Shown piece after piece: positions 54,701-64,000 of a stretch of 64,000 nucleotides of DNA. This DNA comes from Lineus longissimus (taxonomy: Eukaryota; Nemertea; Pilidiophora; Heteronemertea; Lineidae). The notes beneath the pieces were generated by a model, which ran no database searches, was not told the DNA's origin, and saw only the letters and a program-made list of their open reading frames with translations. The translations under genes were made by a program, and so were the position numbers. Numbering within the stretch: the stretch's first letter is position 1; the number at the start of each line of letters is the position of its first letter. The stretch covers positions 8,868,501 to 8,932,500 of the forward strand of contig NC_088309.1 of assembly GCF_910592395.1 (NCBI RefSeq), given 5' to 3'.

Positions 54701-57700
54701 GAACTGTGTATAGTGTTCTTCTGAATGGTCCTTCACTCCTTGACCCTATACCCTGCAGTTGTCCAGGTTTTATCCCGAGAATATCGATATTGTTATCAAA
54801 AGGGTACCTCCCAATTAATAAGCATACCGTACAACTATGGAGTTAGCAACGATCACATACCGTCAAACAACAATACCCGCAAAGAGTTATTAATTGTCGC
54901 CAACAAAACCTGCGCCGACCAGACGCCCTTCATAGCCCTCAAGTTATGAATCAAGGGGGCATATTCACACTCTGAACGTTTTATTTGATGGAGTAAATGG
55001 CGCATGACGACATTAAACCAACCGCAAGATTCTCAAAGCCGCCAAAATGGTGCCATCAAAAGATTGCAATAGATATCTGATCACTTCTTAATCTTACTGG
55101 CACAAAGCCTGAAATTTCATACCAGGCACCCAAACATTGTCCATTTGATAAATCGTCTGCCGCATGTAAAGCGGACATTTTTCACTGCATTCAAAATGAC
55201 GGGTGCTGCCGCAGCATTGCTGAAGGTGTGAATTAGGGGCTGCATGGTTCACTTGATTCACGAGATCATCATTTCATGCCATTCTTGGGCTATTTATAAT
55301 GAGGGAACATACGAATAATGGCCGACAACTTGCCTGGTCTATATGGTTAGTCACTCTAACCAAAACAAGCACAGTATGACGGCTAAACCCCCAACAGGGA
55401 AGGTCTCAAAAGCTATCATTATATTTCTATAGAATTCTTTCAAAGGGTTAACATAACTTTGAATGGGTGCAACAAGTTTGATCCTGTTTTAGAGATAAAA
55501 ACTTTAATTGTCAGCAAAGTGATTGGAAAATATGTTCAAAATTGTCCTTTTTGCAACAAAAATTTACACCAAACAAATCATATACAGACTCCGTAACAAC
55601 TATATTTGAGAGCGCAGTGAATATCTTAAATTTAATCAGTGATTTCGCTGGAAGGCTTTCAAAACAACTTCTTTTTCATTTCCATGGGAAATTTGGTTCT
55701 TCAAGTAAATTAAGAGAAAAGAAAATCTTTCTTGCATTCTGGCAATTTCAAATGAACACATCTTTCACTCCAAAAACTATCCTCAACGAGGAATGCATTA
55801 ATCAAAATGGTTGTTGAAAAACTTGACGAGAAATAATTGGCCCCCTCTGATGTTTGTGACAACTTTGAAAGAATTAGGCTCAGAATCCGTCTAGCTTAAA
55901 GCTAATCGCAGATATTGCAAAACTCAGCAAATCGACAAGACGATCTCAATGGTGCATTCTCGCACACAACAAAGCCATCATCTCAAGAAGAACGCATATC
56001 GTGTTTTTCTTAAAACCACACGATGAGATGAATCTACTGGCATCCGAGTAATGACAGCCGCGGTCACGAAAAGAAGCGATGATTTAATTTTGCTTGCAGC
56101 AGCTTAATTGAAATCTTGAAAAGGAAGCTCAATAATGCCATTTTTGCATGTGCAGCGTAATTAATCAAGAATAAGTTGCTTGATGTAGCCACCAGAGTTG
56201 TCCTTGTGCGTGCGTGGATTACCGAATGTTACACAGACCAACTGAGCAGCAGTGGACCGCAGGTGGAGTTATTTACACTGACAATATAACTTGTTGGATT
56301 ACTCTTTTCATTCTGTAGCTGTCTAACTGGAGAAGAGACACACCTGCTTGGTGGACCAATAATTCATAGATGACTTGATGCTTTCGACATTTCTGACATT
56401 CTTAAGACAAAACTTGCCAACTTAATAAAACTTTCCAATTTCTGTAACCAAATCATGTGGAACAGCATTTAAGGCTTAGATAATGCTTGTTATGATGGAT
56501 CATCAGTCTTTAATTTTCTTAGACAGTTTGAGAAAATATTTTCATAAGGATTTTTTCAGATGCTGAAAGCTTACAGATAAGTGAGAAAAAGATGATTTTG
56601 AACTTTTAATTTATACTCTCTTACACTTCTCTTACACTTCTCTTACAGAGAAAGTAAAAAGGTTTTTATTCATTTTTTTACCAAGAAATGGATTTCAAGA
56701 GGGACCGTAATCAAAACCCAAAGAGATACTGGAAAATTCTCTGCTATATATACTTACAACATGTGGATTTGGCGACGGCACCAACGATCCCGCTGAGAGG
56801 GAGGGTGGGAAGCCTTCATACGTGTGTTGATGCATGTGTTGGTGTTGATGTTGATGCATGTGTTGATGTTGATGCTGGTGCATCTCAGTCCGAAGATACG
56901 GAGGTGGACCGATCGCTGACGCTGCCACACGATCCTGTGACGCTAAAAATCTTGTATTTAATTCCTGACGTAAAAGATCTTGATCTGAAAAGACACAATG
57001 TGAAAATATTTGTGAGAAAATTCATAAGTGATGATATTTTCATATCAAACTTGTTGAAAGTCTGCAAGAATTTGAAATGAAATTTTAAACTTGCAACATC
57101 TCTATAGAAAGAGGACCAAAAAGTCTTTAGCATTTGAAGCAATGAGTGAATAAAGTCAATTGCTATATGAAAACGCCATATTGGAATAAGTACAATTCTA
57201 GTGCAGTGACGTGATTAGTTCATCATTCTAACACCAGGAGATGTGGAACGCAATCTCAAAGCAATATCAATGCATTGATGTGAATGTAACTTTCATGGTT
57301 ACCTTTCATGTTTTCCCCCACAAGAATAACGACTTTACCAAACCCTTTTAGAATATTTTATTCGAGATTTAGTAAATTTGGTAGTTTACAAAGCCACTTA
57401 TACGTCATTTCGTTGAGGTCCTGTCACGGACTGACTACAGCATGCTTAATTCCAACCACTTGGAACAATCATGGATCAGCTTTACTAGTCTCCAGCTCCA
57501 CTTTTCAGTCATGAATTTTCAAGGATTCTTTACTGTGATCCCCTGAGCCCTACTGATCCACTTGAGGGTTATTACCTCCAGCTAATGTGAATATCAAGGT
57601 GGGATTGTTCCATGAGGATGGATCCTGACATCAATAGTCAATGGATCTTACAATAAATGTTGCACTGACTTTTGTCGCAGTCAGTTTATCAGTTTGTTCA

Positions 57701-60700
57701 CAGACAGAATGACCAGGTGAAGACCCAAGCTGCCCATAAAAGGTGGTCGAACACAGATCCCCTATCATTCCCCCTTGAGCACCACAAATGAAGGTTCTCA
57801 TAGAGCACCAGCCTTATGCATTATGGTGCTATGCATTTGCTACCCATACAAGTCATATGGTGGGACATGGCAGCACTTCCCTTGTCTTAAAGTAGGGCTG
57901 TAAAGTTCTGCACCTGGTTGCTACATGGCACTCTTATCAATATCTTGGAAATGTAACAGTAAATATGATGCTGGCCCAAGCAATGCCTATGCTGCAGAAT
58001 TCCTGGCCAATTTAGAAAACCAATCCCACTCTTGGTCGAAACCAAAACTAGCATATTCCATCCAACTTACATCAAAACAGATGATGATGATACTGATAAT
58101 GGTGGTGATGTACTTACATTAGCCTAGAATGCAAGCCAATGAGGCTTAATCCTTACACAAAGAGACTATCCGACAAAAATCTCCAAAATAATCCCAAAGA
58201 AATATATCCAACGTGATCACATCAGAGTGGTCCAGCAATCAGGGGAATGGGTAACATTCCTCTATGAGTTAAAACCAACCATATCCAAGAGTTAAAGAGC
58301 ACAGCCTGTCCATTGGCAAACAAAGCTAAAACGTTACTACTTCCACCAACAACCTGATTGACTGTGCACCAGAGTGACTTACGACACGGCACGAAGCCAG
58401 AATATCACGATACACGTCAGTGTATTATACTAGATCCATTATCCACTCGAGAGAAACCTTTGTGTATCCTCAATTCAACCACTGGCTATCCATGTCTGCC
58501 CACGACAGACAATACCAAGCTCGCTGACATGCTCAACACAATATAAACCTAATGAAAGCCTCCGCGATAAAATCAGAATTTGTTTCCACCAGATACAAAG
58601 CGAATTCCTTGGAGAGTCACAAATAATGATATCTCCGCATTTATCGTGTGCTCCCTCGTACGCTCTGTGCGCGAATGAACGATGGCGCCTGTCAAGTTCC
58701 ACGGTAGCGCCGCGGAGCGATCTGATCCCGGTCGCAGTGACTAATCCACTAAGATCGGCAGTGCTCGACTAATGCCCTTTGTGCTGACAAATCATTTAAC
58801 ACAATTTGTCCCTGACAACAAAAACAACGCATACACCCAGGCGCATGGGATGTCACCCTCCGGTATTTGTAGAAACGGCGGAAACTACACACACAGCCAC
58901 CCTAGAGGCATGAGACAGCTTGAACATACGGCGCTGCAGGCCATTCACAGAAGACACAATGAACGCGATGAATACAATGAAATGACATTTAGGAAGACCA
59001 GGTCTATTCCATTATCGATGGCCGAGGGCAGAAAGCTAGACATCAGATGTGCATTTGAAACTGTGGCCGTATCACCACCGTGTTAAGTTACAAATAGACC
59101 CGACTGATGAGCCCTCATCCGCAAATTCTATGGTCAACCCGATACTCTCACAATTACGCAGATAAAGGAGACGCTTTCATTGCAAGAATGGCTAATAACT
59201 TGCAACTACATGGAATGGTTTGAAGTAAAAACTTCCCAAATGTATCAGCAGATGAGGTGACCCTACTCGATCTGAAACGACCACCAAGAGTTTCAAAGGA
59301 ACGCATTGCTTTTCATGTGAGAGGGAGTGACTGAAGTCAGTTTCCTTGGCTGGTGTTGACATACACCTTCCCGATTTAAGGGTGAGGTCATGATTTTTGT
59401 GTGATCTTTTACAGCCAACAGCTAATCGCTCCATAGGTTACTACTGGATGCCAGACCTCTGGTATTTGATGGCAAATGCCTTAGTTTTGCTTATCATTTT
59501 GTGGAGTGGTCCTCAGTGCCACATTGATGCCAAAATGGGACAACAGCCTGAAGTCAGGGGTAACACACTCACATGTTGGACACTATTCATCACTATGACA
59601 AATTGCTTTGATACTTCAACGACAGCCCGACTGCAAATCTGCACAAGTGTCACAAAACAGTTCCGAACAGTATTCAAACATAAGAGCGCTATCGAAGCCT
59701 CTAGTGCCCCTCAACCAAACAGTGCACGAACATTACTCTTTCATATTCGAGTAGGTGCTTACATCTCGACAATATGTCAACCAAGAATGTCAAGAGGACG
59801 CATCTGGGTGTTCGATGGAGCTCTCCACATGAGAGGTATGCCCGTATTGTAAATCCGCTTTCCAGATTTAGGTGCACCAACCTAAGGACCTCCTTGGCGA
59901 GGTTTAGCGCATCTTGTCGCTAATTGAATACTTGAAATAAGCTCTTCAAATCAAGAAGGGGGAATGGAGGTACCTGATAATTTCTATCATTCAACCAAAG
60001 ATTGCTTTCTTCCATTATGTAATTGAGATAAAGAGGAACTCTAGGAACAGCAGCGGTATGCAAGATCACCTCAAATTCAACCTAGAACAACAGTCGAGTA
60101 CAAAACACTTAATCTACTTAACATATGGCTTTCAAATCGAGGATTCATTTGGAATTTGGATAAGGTGTCATATGCCTCCTTCCTTTAAATAAACCACATT
60201 TGCAACCAAGCAAGAAACTGACTCAATTTAACCAAATTTGAATGAAAGTTATGTTTTTTAAAACTCGCATTAATTGTATTTTCCTGTTCGAGACCAATGG
60301 CTCTAGGCGACTTGATAAGTGTTCTCAAAAATTGCTCTTCATTTCACAGCACAGTAGGGCGAGAGAAAAACCATATTGAAGTGGCTGTCACGACTACCCT
60401 GCAGCACGCAATTTGCTTGCAAACAACTTATCTGTGTAACAACTTGGAAATGACCTAGAGATAAAAACGCTGGTGGATAGACATGGTGAAATTATCAGAA
60501 GTGGAAAAATGTCCATGGAAAAACGTGAACGCGTAGGAGCGGGTGTTTTTGTTGTCATCATAGCCATTTTCTACTAAATTGGAATTGATTTTCTTCTTCT
60601 GCATTCAATTCAGATCAATCAAACGATTTGTCGTTGTGCCATGAGAAATTGGGCCATTTACCACAGGAGGAGTTAACCTGACAATTTGAAGCGAAGGAAT

Positions 60701-63700
60701 GTGTCACGGAAGTTCAAATGAAAAGAAGAGAGAGGGGGCTTGTAGCAAACACCAAGAAAAGATCTCTGGAATAATATCTTCACCTCGAAGGCGGTGACAT
60801 CCAAGATATGCTGGTTTGTTGGGTGGTAGTACAAAATCATAGAAGTCAAGATATGATGAAATATGAATACATATGATGCCGTGGACAGATCCCACAAAGA
60901 CAAACAAAAGAATTTGTCGACACTGGAGAGGAAATAGGAATACAAGTCATGTTCAAAAAGCAAGCAGGGAATGTATTGACTGCTTTGTGTGCAAAACAGA
61001 GAATCTGAACCAAGGACACATCCCTCTACCAAAGGCGAGGAGACAAGCCAAATGCAGCTACAGCCCTGAGGAGACTGACCAGGTTAGTCTACTAATCACA
61101 GGAGCAAACATGGCAGAAGATACGGCCATTGTCTGCCGGTCATCACTATGCACATAACTATGAAATTGGCAACACGCTGCCCGGGGCGGTGGCGGCTTGA
61201 GCCTGGCCAGCTAACTGACCAACTGTGTTGTATCTTTAGTCAAGTCAATAATGTGACTAAAGGGGGATGCTGTCATTGATGCGGAAATAGGCACCCCTTC
61301 CGGTCCGATTGCACATTTTTGTAACCTGACAATAATGCACATGTACTACAATCCTGGGGTATAAGTTATATAAGGGTCTCCAAATTTTTACATCCACAAA
61401 TTTTGTTACTTTGACACATCACATATTCAATTAACACTTAGAAATTGACCCATAAAGTCTCTAATGGTCACTTAATTTCATGACAGTACACTGTAATTGT
61501 TTACCGACATTTTTCAAATCAGAAAGCATTTGCAGAAGTCAGGAATGACCTTCAATACACCCTGTGGCGCAGTTTCCCAGGATTAAACCACGTGTGAAAT
61601 ATGATCAATCCGATCAACTGAGTCACCATTAGAAGAGCAACCCTCTGGCCATCATATTCCCGACTGCCCGAGGCAAAATGCAGAAACCTCGTCAGTTCAA
61701 TAATCAAGTATTGAACTTCATTAATTCTGACATAAAATCGTTTAATCAACTTCTAACAATGACCCTACACCAAATACAGCTGAACCTCTCTTAGCAAGAC
61801 ACCTCTGTAATTAGGACATGTATTCAGAACACTTCTCTATCAAGGATGGTATTAGTGAGTCCCAAGGGTCCCAAATTGTTTCAGAATGTGTCCATGCCGC
61901 AATGCATGTTGTGGATGATGTTATCGCTCCACGAAGACAACCCCACATAACACAAGAAGATCCTAAATCACAATTTACTCCACAACAAAAAATCTCTTAC
62001 GCAAAAATCAACTCAGCTCGGGAAAAACGTGCGGTATGCAGCTGGCTGTTTTGCTATTGATCATAAAAATTCATCACGAGGAGTGATTGAAACCAACATG
62101 ACAAAGATGGAAAAAGAAATCTCAATTTACGACTAGCGCCCCCAAGGCATCTCCGGTGAAAAAAATGCACATGGCGCTGAGCAATCATATATTATCTCCG
62201 AAAGGCTCTGTTATAAAAATTGACACATCAGCGTTTGAAGTCTTGTTCCCCTGAGGCACCTAATGGGGGTTGCCATAATTGCTTTCTAAATAAGTGATAG
62301 ACGAAGGATTAAAGAGGGTTTGGTTTCAGTTTTACAGGCCGCGACTCGCAATGATTAATCTGTTTGTTTGGATCAATAAGAGGAGACGCGTTCCAGGAAA
62401 TAATTTCAAAATGGAAAAGACGACAACGGATTAAAAATTTCAAATCTGTAAGCTTTAGATATAGCATCCCTAATTCTATTTAATGATGGTATTGTGATGT
62501 ATTTTGACGAAGGCATTACATGTTATTTTTATTGTCAGGGAGAGATTTTAAAAGTAATTCCAGTAATGCACAGTTTCAGTTGAAAAATGTGAATACAAAC
62601 CTTTAAAACATTTTAAAATTTAAAACTTTTTCACAAATCCTTGTCAACATCACAGCAATGCTGGAAAGTTGGAATTCAAAAGGCCAGATGGTTATTCAAA
62701 CTCACCACACATTCCACAAAAATGATATTCAAATCAAGTACTTTTACTTGCAATTGAAACAGTTTCGAAGGTAATGTATATGCACCAATTGTTAGTTAAT
62801 TGACAGTAAGAGTCATTCAGCCTCTTCAACACCTCATGGACTCGATATAGGACATTATCCCTGGTAAAAGAATTATCTGCCATATGGTGCCATGCCTTTG
62901 TCTGAAACTTCCCAACGAATTATTTGATTTTACTTTTTTAAACAAATTGATCAATGAAACCAATAAGCCACAGCATTATCTCACAGGTCCAGAGGAATTC
63001 ACCTGTCACTACTACGGTTCACATGTGGTGAATCAAGGAACAAACTTGCTCTTCGTTCAAGAGAGAACTCGTGAACTGAAACACAAATCATGACAAGCAA
63101 AAAGATAACTCCTATTTAAACGTCTCAACATAGAAAATGGTAAATTACACTTACTTGTATTTGGAGGTGGTGGTGGTGGTGGTGGAATTTGTATATTTTC
63201 GACCCCAAAGGGTCCTCGTGGAGGCGGCGTCGGCAGTGGTTGTTGATTTAGATGAGGTGCTGCCAGAGGCTGCGCAAACATATTATGGTGGGGCGGCGGA
63301 GGTAGATGAGGATGTAACTGCTGTGGCGGAGGATGAGAGAATGTTGGAGTATGACTATTGTGATGGGGATGAGGGACTGGACTTCGTGAGATATGCGGCT
63401 TTAGGTGGTTGGGCGTTGACGTCCTGTAAAGAGATGAGAAATGAACATAGAGTTAATGACTTTTTTAGTTCCTTGTACTAGTTTTGGCCAAAGCAAATAT
63501 CGATTTATAAGAGAAACTTTTCATATACTGATTCCAAACATCTTAAAGTAGGATAAATTGTGATGATTTTTATTTAGTCATCTTTGATAAGAATTTGAAG
63601 ATTGTGTACATAAGGTACTGATTGAGCAATTGGTCACACTCTGGACAGATGACAAACAGGATCTGACTCCTTCAGTTCTGGCCATCAGAGCATACCTGTC

Positions 63701-64000
63701 CACCAAGTTTTGATAATGAACTTGAATTACAATGTGGCCACCTTACTGGGCCAAAACATGTACCTAGAATTTAAGTGACTTACCTTGGATGCCAACCAGG
63801 AGGTCGACTATTTTGTGGTGTATGTTCCCGGTCTATAAGTGGATCAGGCTTTCGTAGATGATTATACGTCACAGCACTATTCGGCCGACTACTTGGCCTA
63901 CTCGTACCTCTACTATTACTACGACTATGGCAGCCTCCCTGACTGCTGCTATTACTGCACACACTACTGCCACTGGTTAACGGACTCGCTGACGGCTGCT
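44768..64000 (-). CDS. AUTS2: AUTS2/FBRSL1 (Fibrosin) family transcriptional regulator, 3' part, 12 exons
   Basis: Twelve minus-strand exons, every junction in phase, give 848 residues to the TAG at 44770-44768; the 5' end lies beyond the right edge. In order: Ser/Arg/Pro-rich segment; His/Pro-rich segment ending in eight prolines; [10 protein letters not shown] and [10 protein letters not shown] followed by a His-X repeat; [21 protein letters not shown]; the core [59 protein letters not shown] and [15 protein letters not shown]; an Arg/Glu-rich run; and a 312-codon last exon with LDRSRL, the family's C-terminal signature. Vertebrate AUTS2 is about 1259 aa and acts in the nucleus in a PCGF3/5-type PRC1 complex with CK2 and p300, favouring activation; Drosophila tay is related. 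Invertebrates usually have one gene for the AUTS2/FBRSL1/FBRS trio, so the symbol is by family. Confidence 0.93.
45914..45994 (-). CDS. AUTS2: AUTS2-like exon k (Arg/Glu repeat)
   Basis: 81 bp between TTTTCAG|GGAG and GAAAG|GTGAGC; entirely Arg/Glu-rich ([17 protein letters not shown]...LLE), a likely charged helix as in the matching vertebrate region. Confidence 0.88.
46363..46543 (-). CDS. AUTS2: AUTS2-like exon j ([17 protein letters not shown])
   Basis: 181 bp from a CAGCAG tandem acceptor (start 46543, or 46540 if the second AG is used) to GAAAG|GTGAGG. Encodes [15 protein letters not shown], then [17 protein letters not shown], almost identical to vertebrate AUTS2, and the start of the Arg/Glu-rich run. 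Confidence 0.95.
46905..46973 (-). CDS. AUTS2: AUTS2-like exon i
   Basis: 69 bp between TTTCAG|GGATGAG and CTAG|GTTAGT; encodes [20 protein letters not shown], close to the vertebrate SAFGGLGN block. Confidence 0.92.
47209..47274 (-). CDS. AUTS2: AUTS2-like exon h
   Basis: 66 bp between TTCCAG|CTCC and ATAG|GTAAGA; encodes [20 protein letters not shown]. Confidence 0.92.
   Translation of the reverse strand, partial: LPIVEVHLMEDLTLVYSIQVI
47609..47822 (-). CDS. AUTS2: AUTS2-like exon g (family core GKW...YHHQQK)
   Basis: 214 bp between TTCCAG|AAGACG and ACGT|GTAAGT. Encodes [20 protein letters not shown], the most conserved block of the family (vertebrate [20 protein letters not shown]). 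Confidence 0.96.
49755..49893. repeat. Perfect 15-bp inverted repeat downstream of exon f
   Basis: AGCTGCAGGATGACA at 49755-49769 and its exact reverse complement at 49879-49893, about 110 bp apart; in the transcript this stem starts about 95 nt after the exon f donor. Confidence 0.6.
49989..50111 (-). CDS. AUTS2: AUTS2-like exon f (Gln-rich linker)
   Basis: 123 bp between TTTACAG|AACCAC and CAGAAA|GTTAGT; 41 codons, phase 0 at both ends. Encodes [16 protein letters not shown] and [11 protein letters not shown]. The text is diverged from vertebrates, but position and phase fit. Confidence 0.8.
51590..51603. repeat. G14 homopolymer (C14 in the sense of the gene)
   Basis: Run of 14 G in intron e-f. 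Length may be polymorphic or affected by sequencing error. Confidence 0.7.
51942..52061 (-). CDS. AUTS2: AUTS2-like exon e ([13 protein letters not shown]...GAFQPK)
   Basis: 120 bp between TTTCAG|ATACCT and AAAG|GTAATT; 40 codons, phase 0 at both ends; ends RGGAFQPK as the vertebrate QGAFQPK. Confidence 0.92.
53322..53366 (-). CDS. AUTS2: AUTS2-like exon d (45-bp exon)
   Basis: Between TTGCAG|TTTGAG and CATACG|GTAAGT; encodes [15 protein letters not shown], matching the MFDKYPTKVDPFYRHS block of vertebrate AUTS2. Both ends are phase 0, so it could be skipped without a frameshift. Confidence 0.9.
56758..56984 (-). CDS. AUTS2: AUTS2-like exon c (ELN-RFLA, PPYLR, His-X repeat)
   Basis: 227 bp between TTTTCAG|ATCAAG and GTT|GTAAGT. 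Encodes [18 protein letters not shown], then [20 protein letters not shown] and further His-X pairs, ending SPNPHV. Matches the vertebrate exon carrying the p300-binding HX repeat. Confidence 0.93.
56823..56883 (-). other. AUTS2: His-X (HQ/HM) repeat of the AUTS2-like protein
   Basis: Encodes [19 protein letters not shown]. In vertebrate AUTS2 the corresponding HX repeat binds p300, and in-frame variants there cause severe AUTS2 syndrome. Confidence 0.85.
56985..63154 (-). other. Large intron before the His-X exon
   Basis: 6.2 kb. Holds a CpG-rich patch (58610-58760), a CTCF-like word (62134-62147) and otherwise AT-rich DNA. Anonymous open frames (for example 58772-59086 and 59397-59852 plus, 61032-60673 minus) lack splice context and family motifs. 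Confidence 0.5.
58610..58760 (-). promoter_or_regulatory. CpG-rich patch, candidate internal promoter of the AUTS2-like gene
   Basis: About 16 CpG in 150 bp (for example GCGCCGCGGAGCG, CCCGGTCGCAG, GTGCGCGAATG) against very sparse CpG around it. It lies about 1.7 kb upstream of the exon with the His-X repeat. In vertebrates a short C-terminal AUTS2 isoform starts from an internal promoter near the equivalent exon. No ATG first exon with a donor was found here. Confidence 0.3.
63155..63423 (-). CDS. AUTS2: AUTS2-like exon b (His/Pro-rich, octaproline)
   Basis: 269 bp between TTTACAG|GACG and ACAA|GTAAGT. Encodes [15 protein letters not shown], then [16 protein letters not shown], ending in [10 protein letters not shown]. 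The overlapping plus-strand frame is a shadow of the proline codons. Confidence 0.9.
63784..64000 (-). CDS. AUTS2: AUTS2-like exon a (partial, Ser/Arg/Pro-rich)
   Basis: Open to the right edge; ends SRPPGWHP plus AG at donor CCAAG|GTAAGT. Contains [16 protein letters not shown], low-complexity text usual for the N-terminal half of AUTS2. Confidence 0.85.

Larger units (their letters stand above)
45705..56757 (-). other. Introns between exons c and the last exon of the AUTS2-like gene
   Basis: Introns of about 3391, 1260, 1830, 2166, 334, 235, 361, 368 and 209 bp. Contents noted: a TCTTACACTTC triplet repeat (56616-56647), a C14 tract on the sense strand (51590-51603), duplicated CCTCAGGCAATCCATGCAGT (53130-53175) and a 15-bp inverted repeat (49755/49879). 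No other gene seen. Confidence 0.6.

Noticed and set aside
58475-58702. Minus-strand frame over the CpG-rich patch as an alternative AUTS2 first exon
   Set aside because: It begins without an ATG and no donor would join it in phase to the next exon.
63137-63481. 114-codon plus-strand frame rich in Val/Glu
   Set aside because: It is the antisense shadow of the proline-rich AUTS2-like exon b.

Overview
This is animal nuclear DNA. Genes are split by AT-rich introns with GT-AG junctions, codon phase is carried correctly across every junction I reconstructed, and the space between genes is full of tandem arrays and small DNA transposons. The protein families (RAB35, ABHD11, AUTS2) and the repeats (a CCGTCGTCCGTC-bearing element with GGTGAGC ends, frequent TGTACATGTA words) suggest a marine bilaterian invertebrate, possibly a lophotrochozoan. 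The species cannot be fixed from the window.

Layout. Positions 1-956 hold the first two coding exons of an ABHD11-like mitochondrial alpha/beta hydrolase on the minus strand. It is head to head with a complete six-exon RAB35 gene (1050-9824, plus strand, 204 aa). The two start codons are only 93 bp apart, so the genes must share a very compact divergent promoter. From 9.8 to 14.6 kb I see only probable RAB35 3' UTR and unremarkable DNA.

From about 14.7 to 38.5 kb the sequence is almost all repeats: a degenerate ~120-bp repeat; a pair of inverted/direct repeats around a 3.7-kb interval; a 68-bp satellite (18.2-18.95 kb); a 145-bp satellite interrupted by a 118-bp MITE (18.96-19.8 kb); four copies of a ~1.25-kb unit with decayed coding potential (20.4-26.2 kb), one split by a 1.13-kb transposable element; and eight copies of a 1344-bp unit (26.8-38.5 kb), the last split by a Tigger/pogo-like element with a TA target duplication. 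A minisatellite (41.0-41.3 kb) and a 337-bp TTAA-flanked foldback element (42.4-42.8 kb) follow.

From 44.77 kb to the right edge lies the 3' part of an AUTS2/FBRSL1 (Fibrosin) family gene on the minus strand: twelve exons, 848 residues readable, 5' end outside the window. It keeps the family's proline-rich segment, the His-X repeat, the GKW...IYHHQQK core, the [12 protein letters not shown] motif, the Arg/Glu-rich linker and the long C-terminal exon.

I found no convincing previously undescribed multigene system. The most informative observations are: proof from a four-gamete pattern that the 1344-bp units exchange sequence; a clean 25-bp micro-inversion between tandem copies; a transposable element whose internal repeats carry a CTCF-like core and a DR3 nuclear-receptor-like element; the conserved His-X repeat in an invertebrate AUTS2 gene; and a tandem NAGNAG splice acceptor in that gene.
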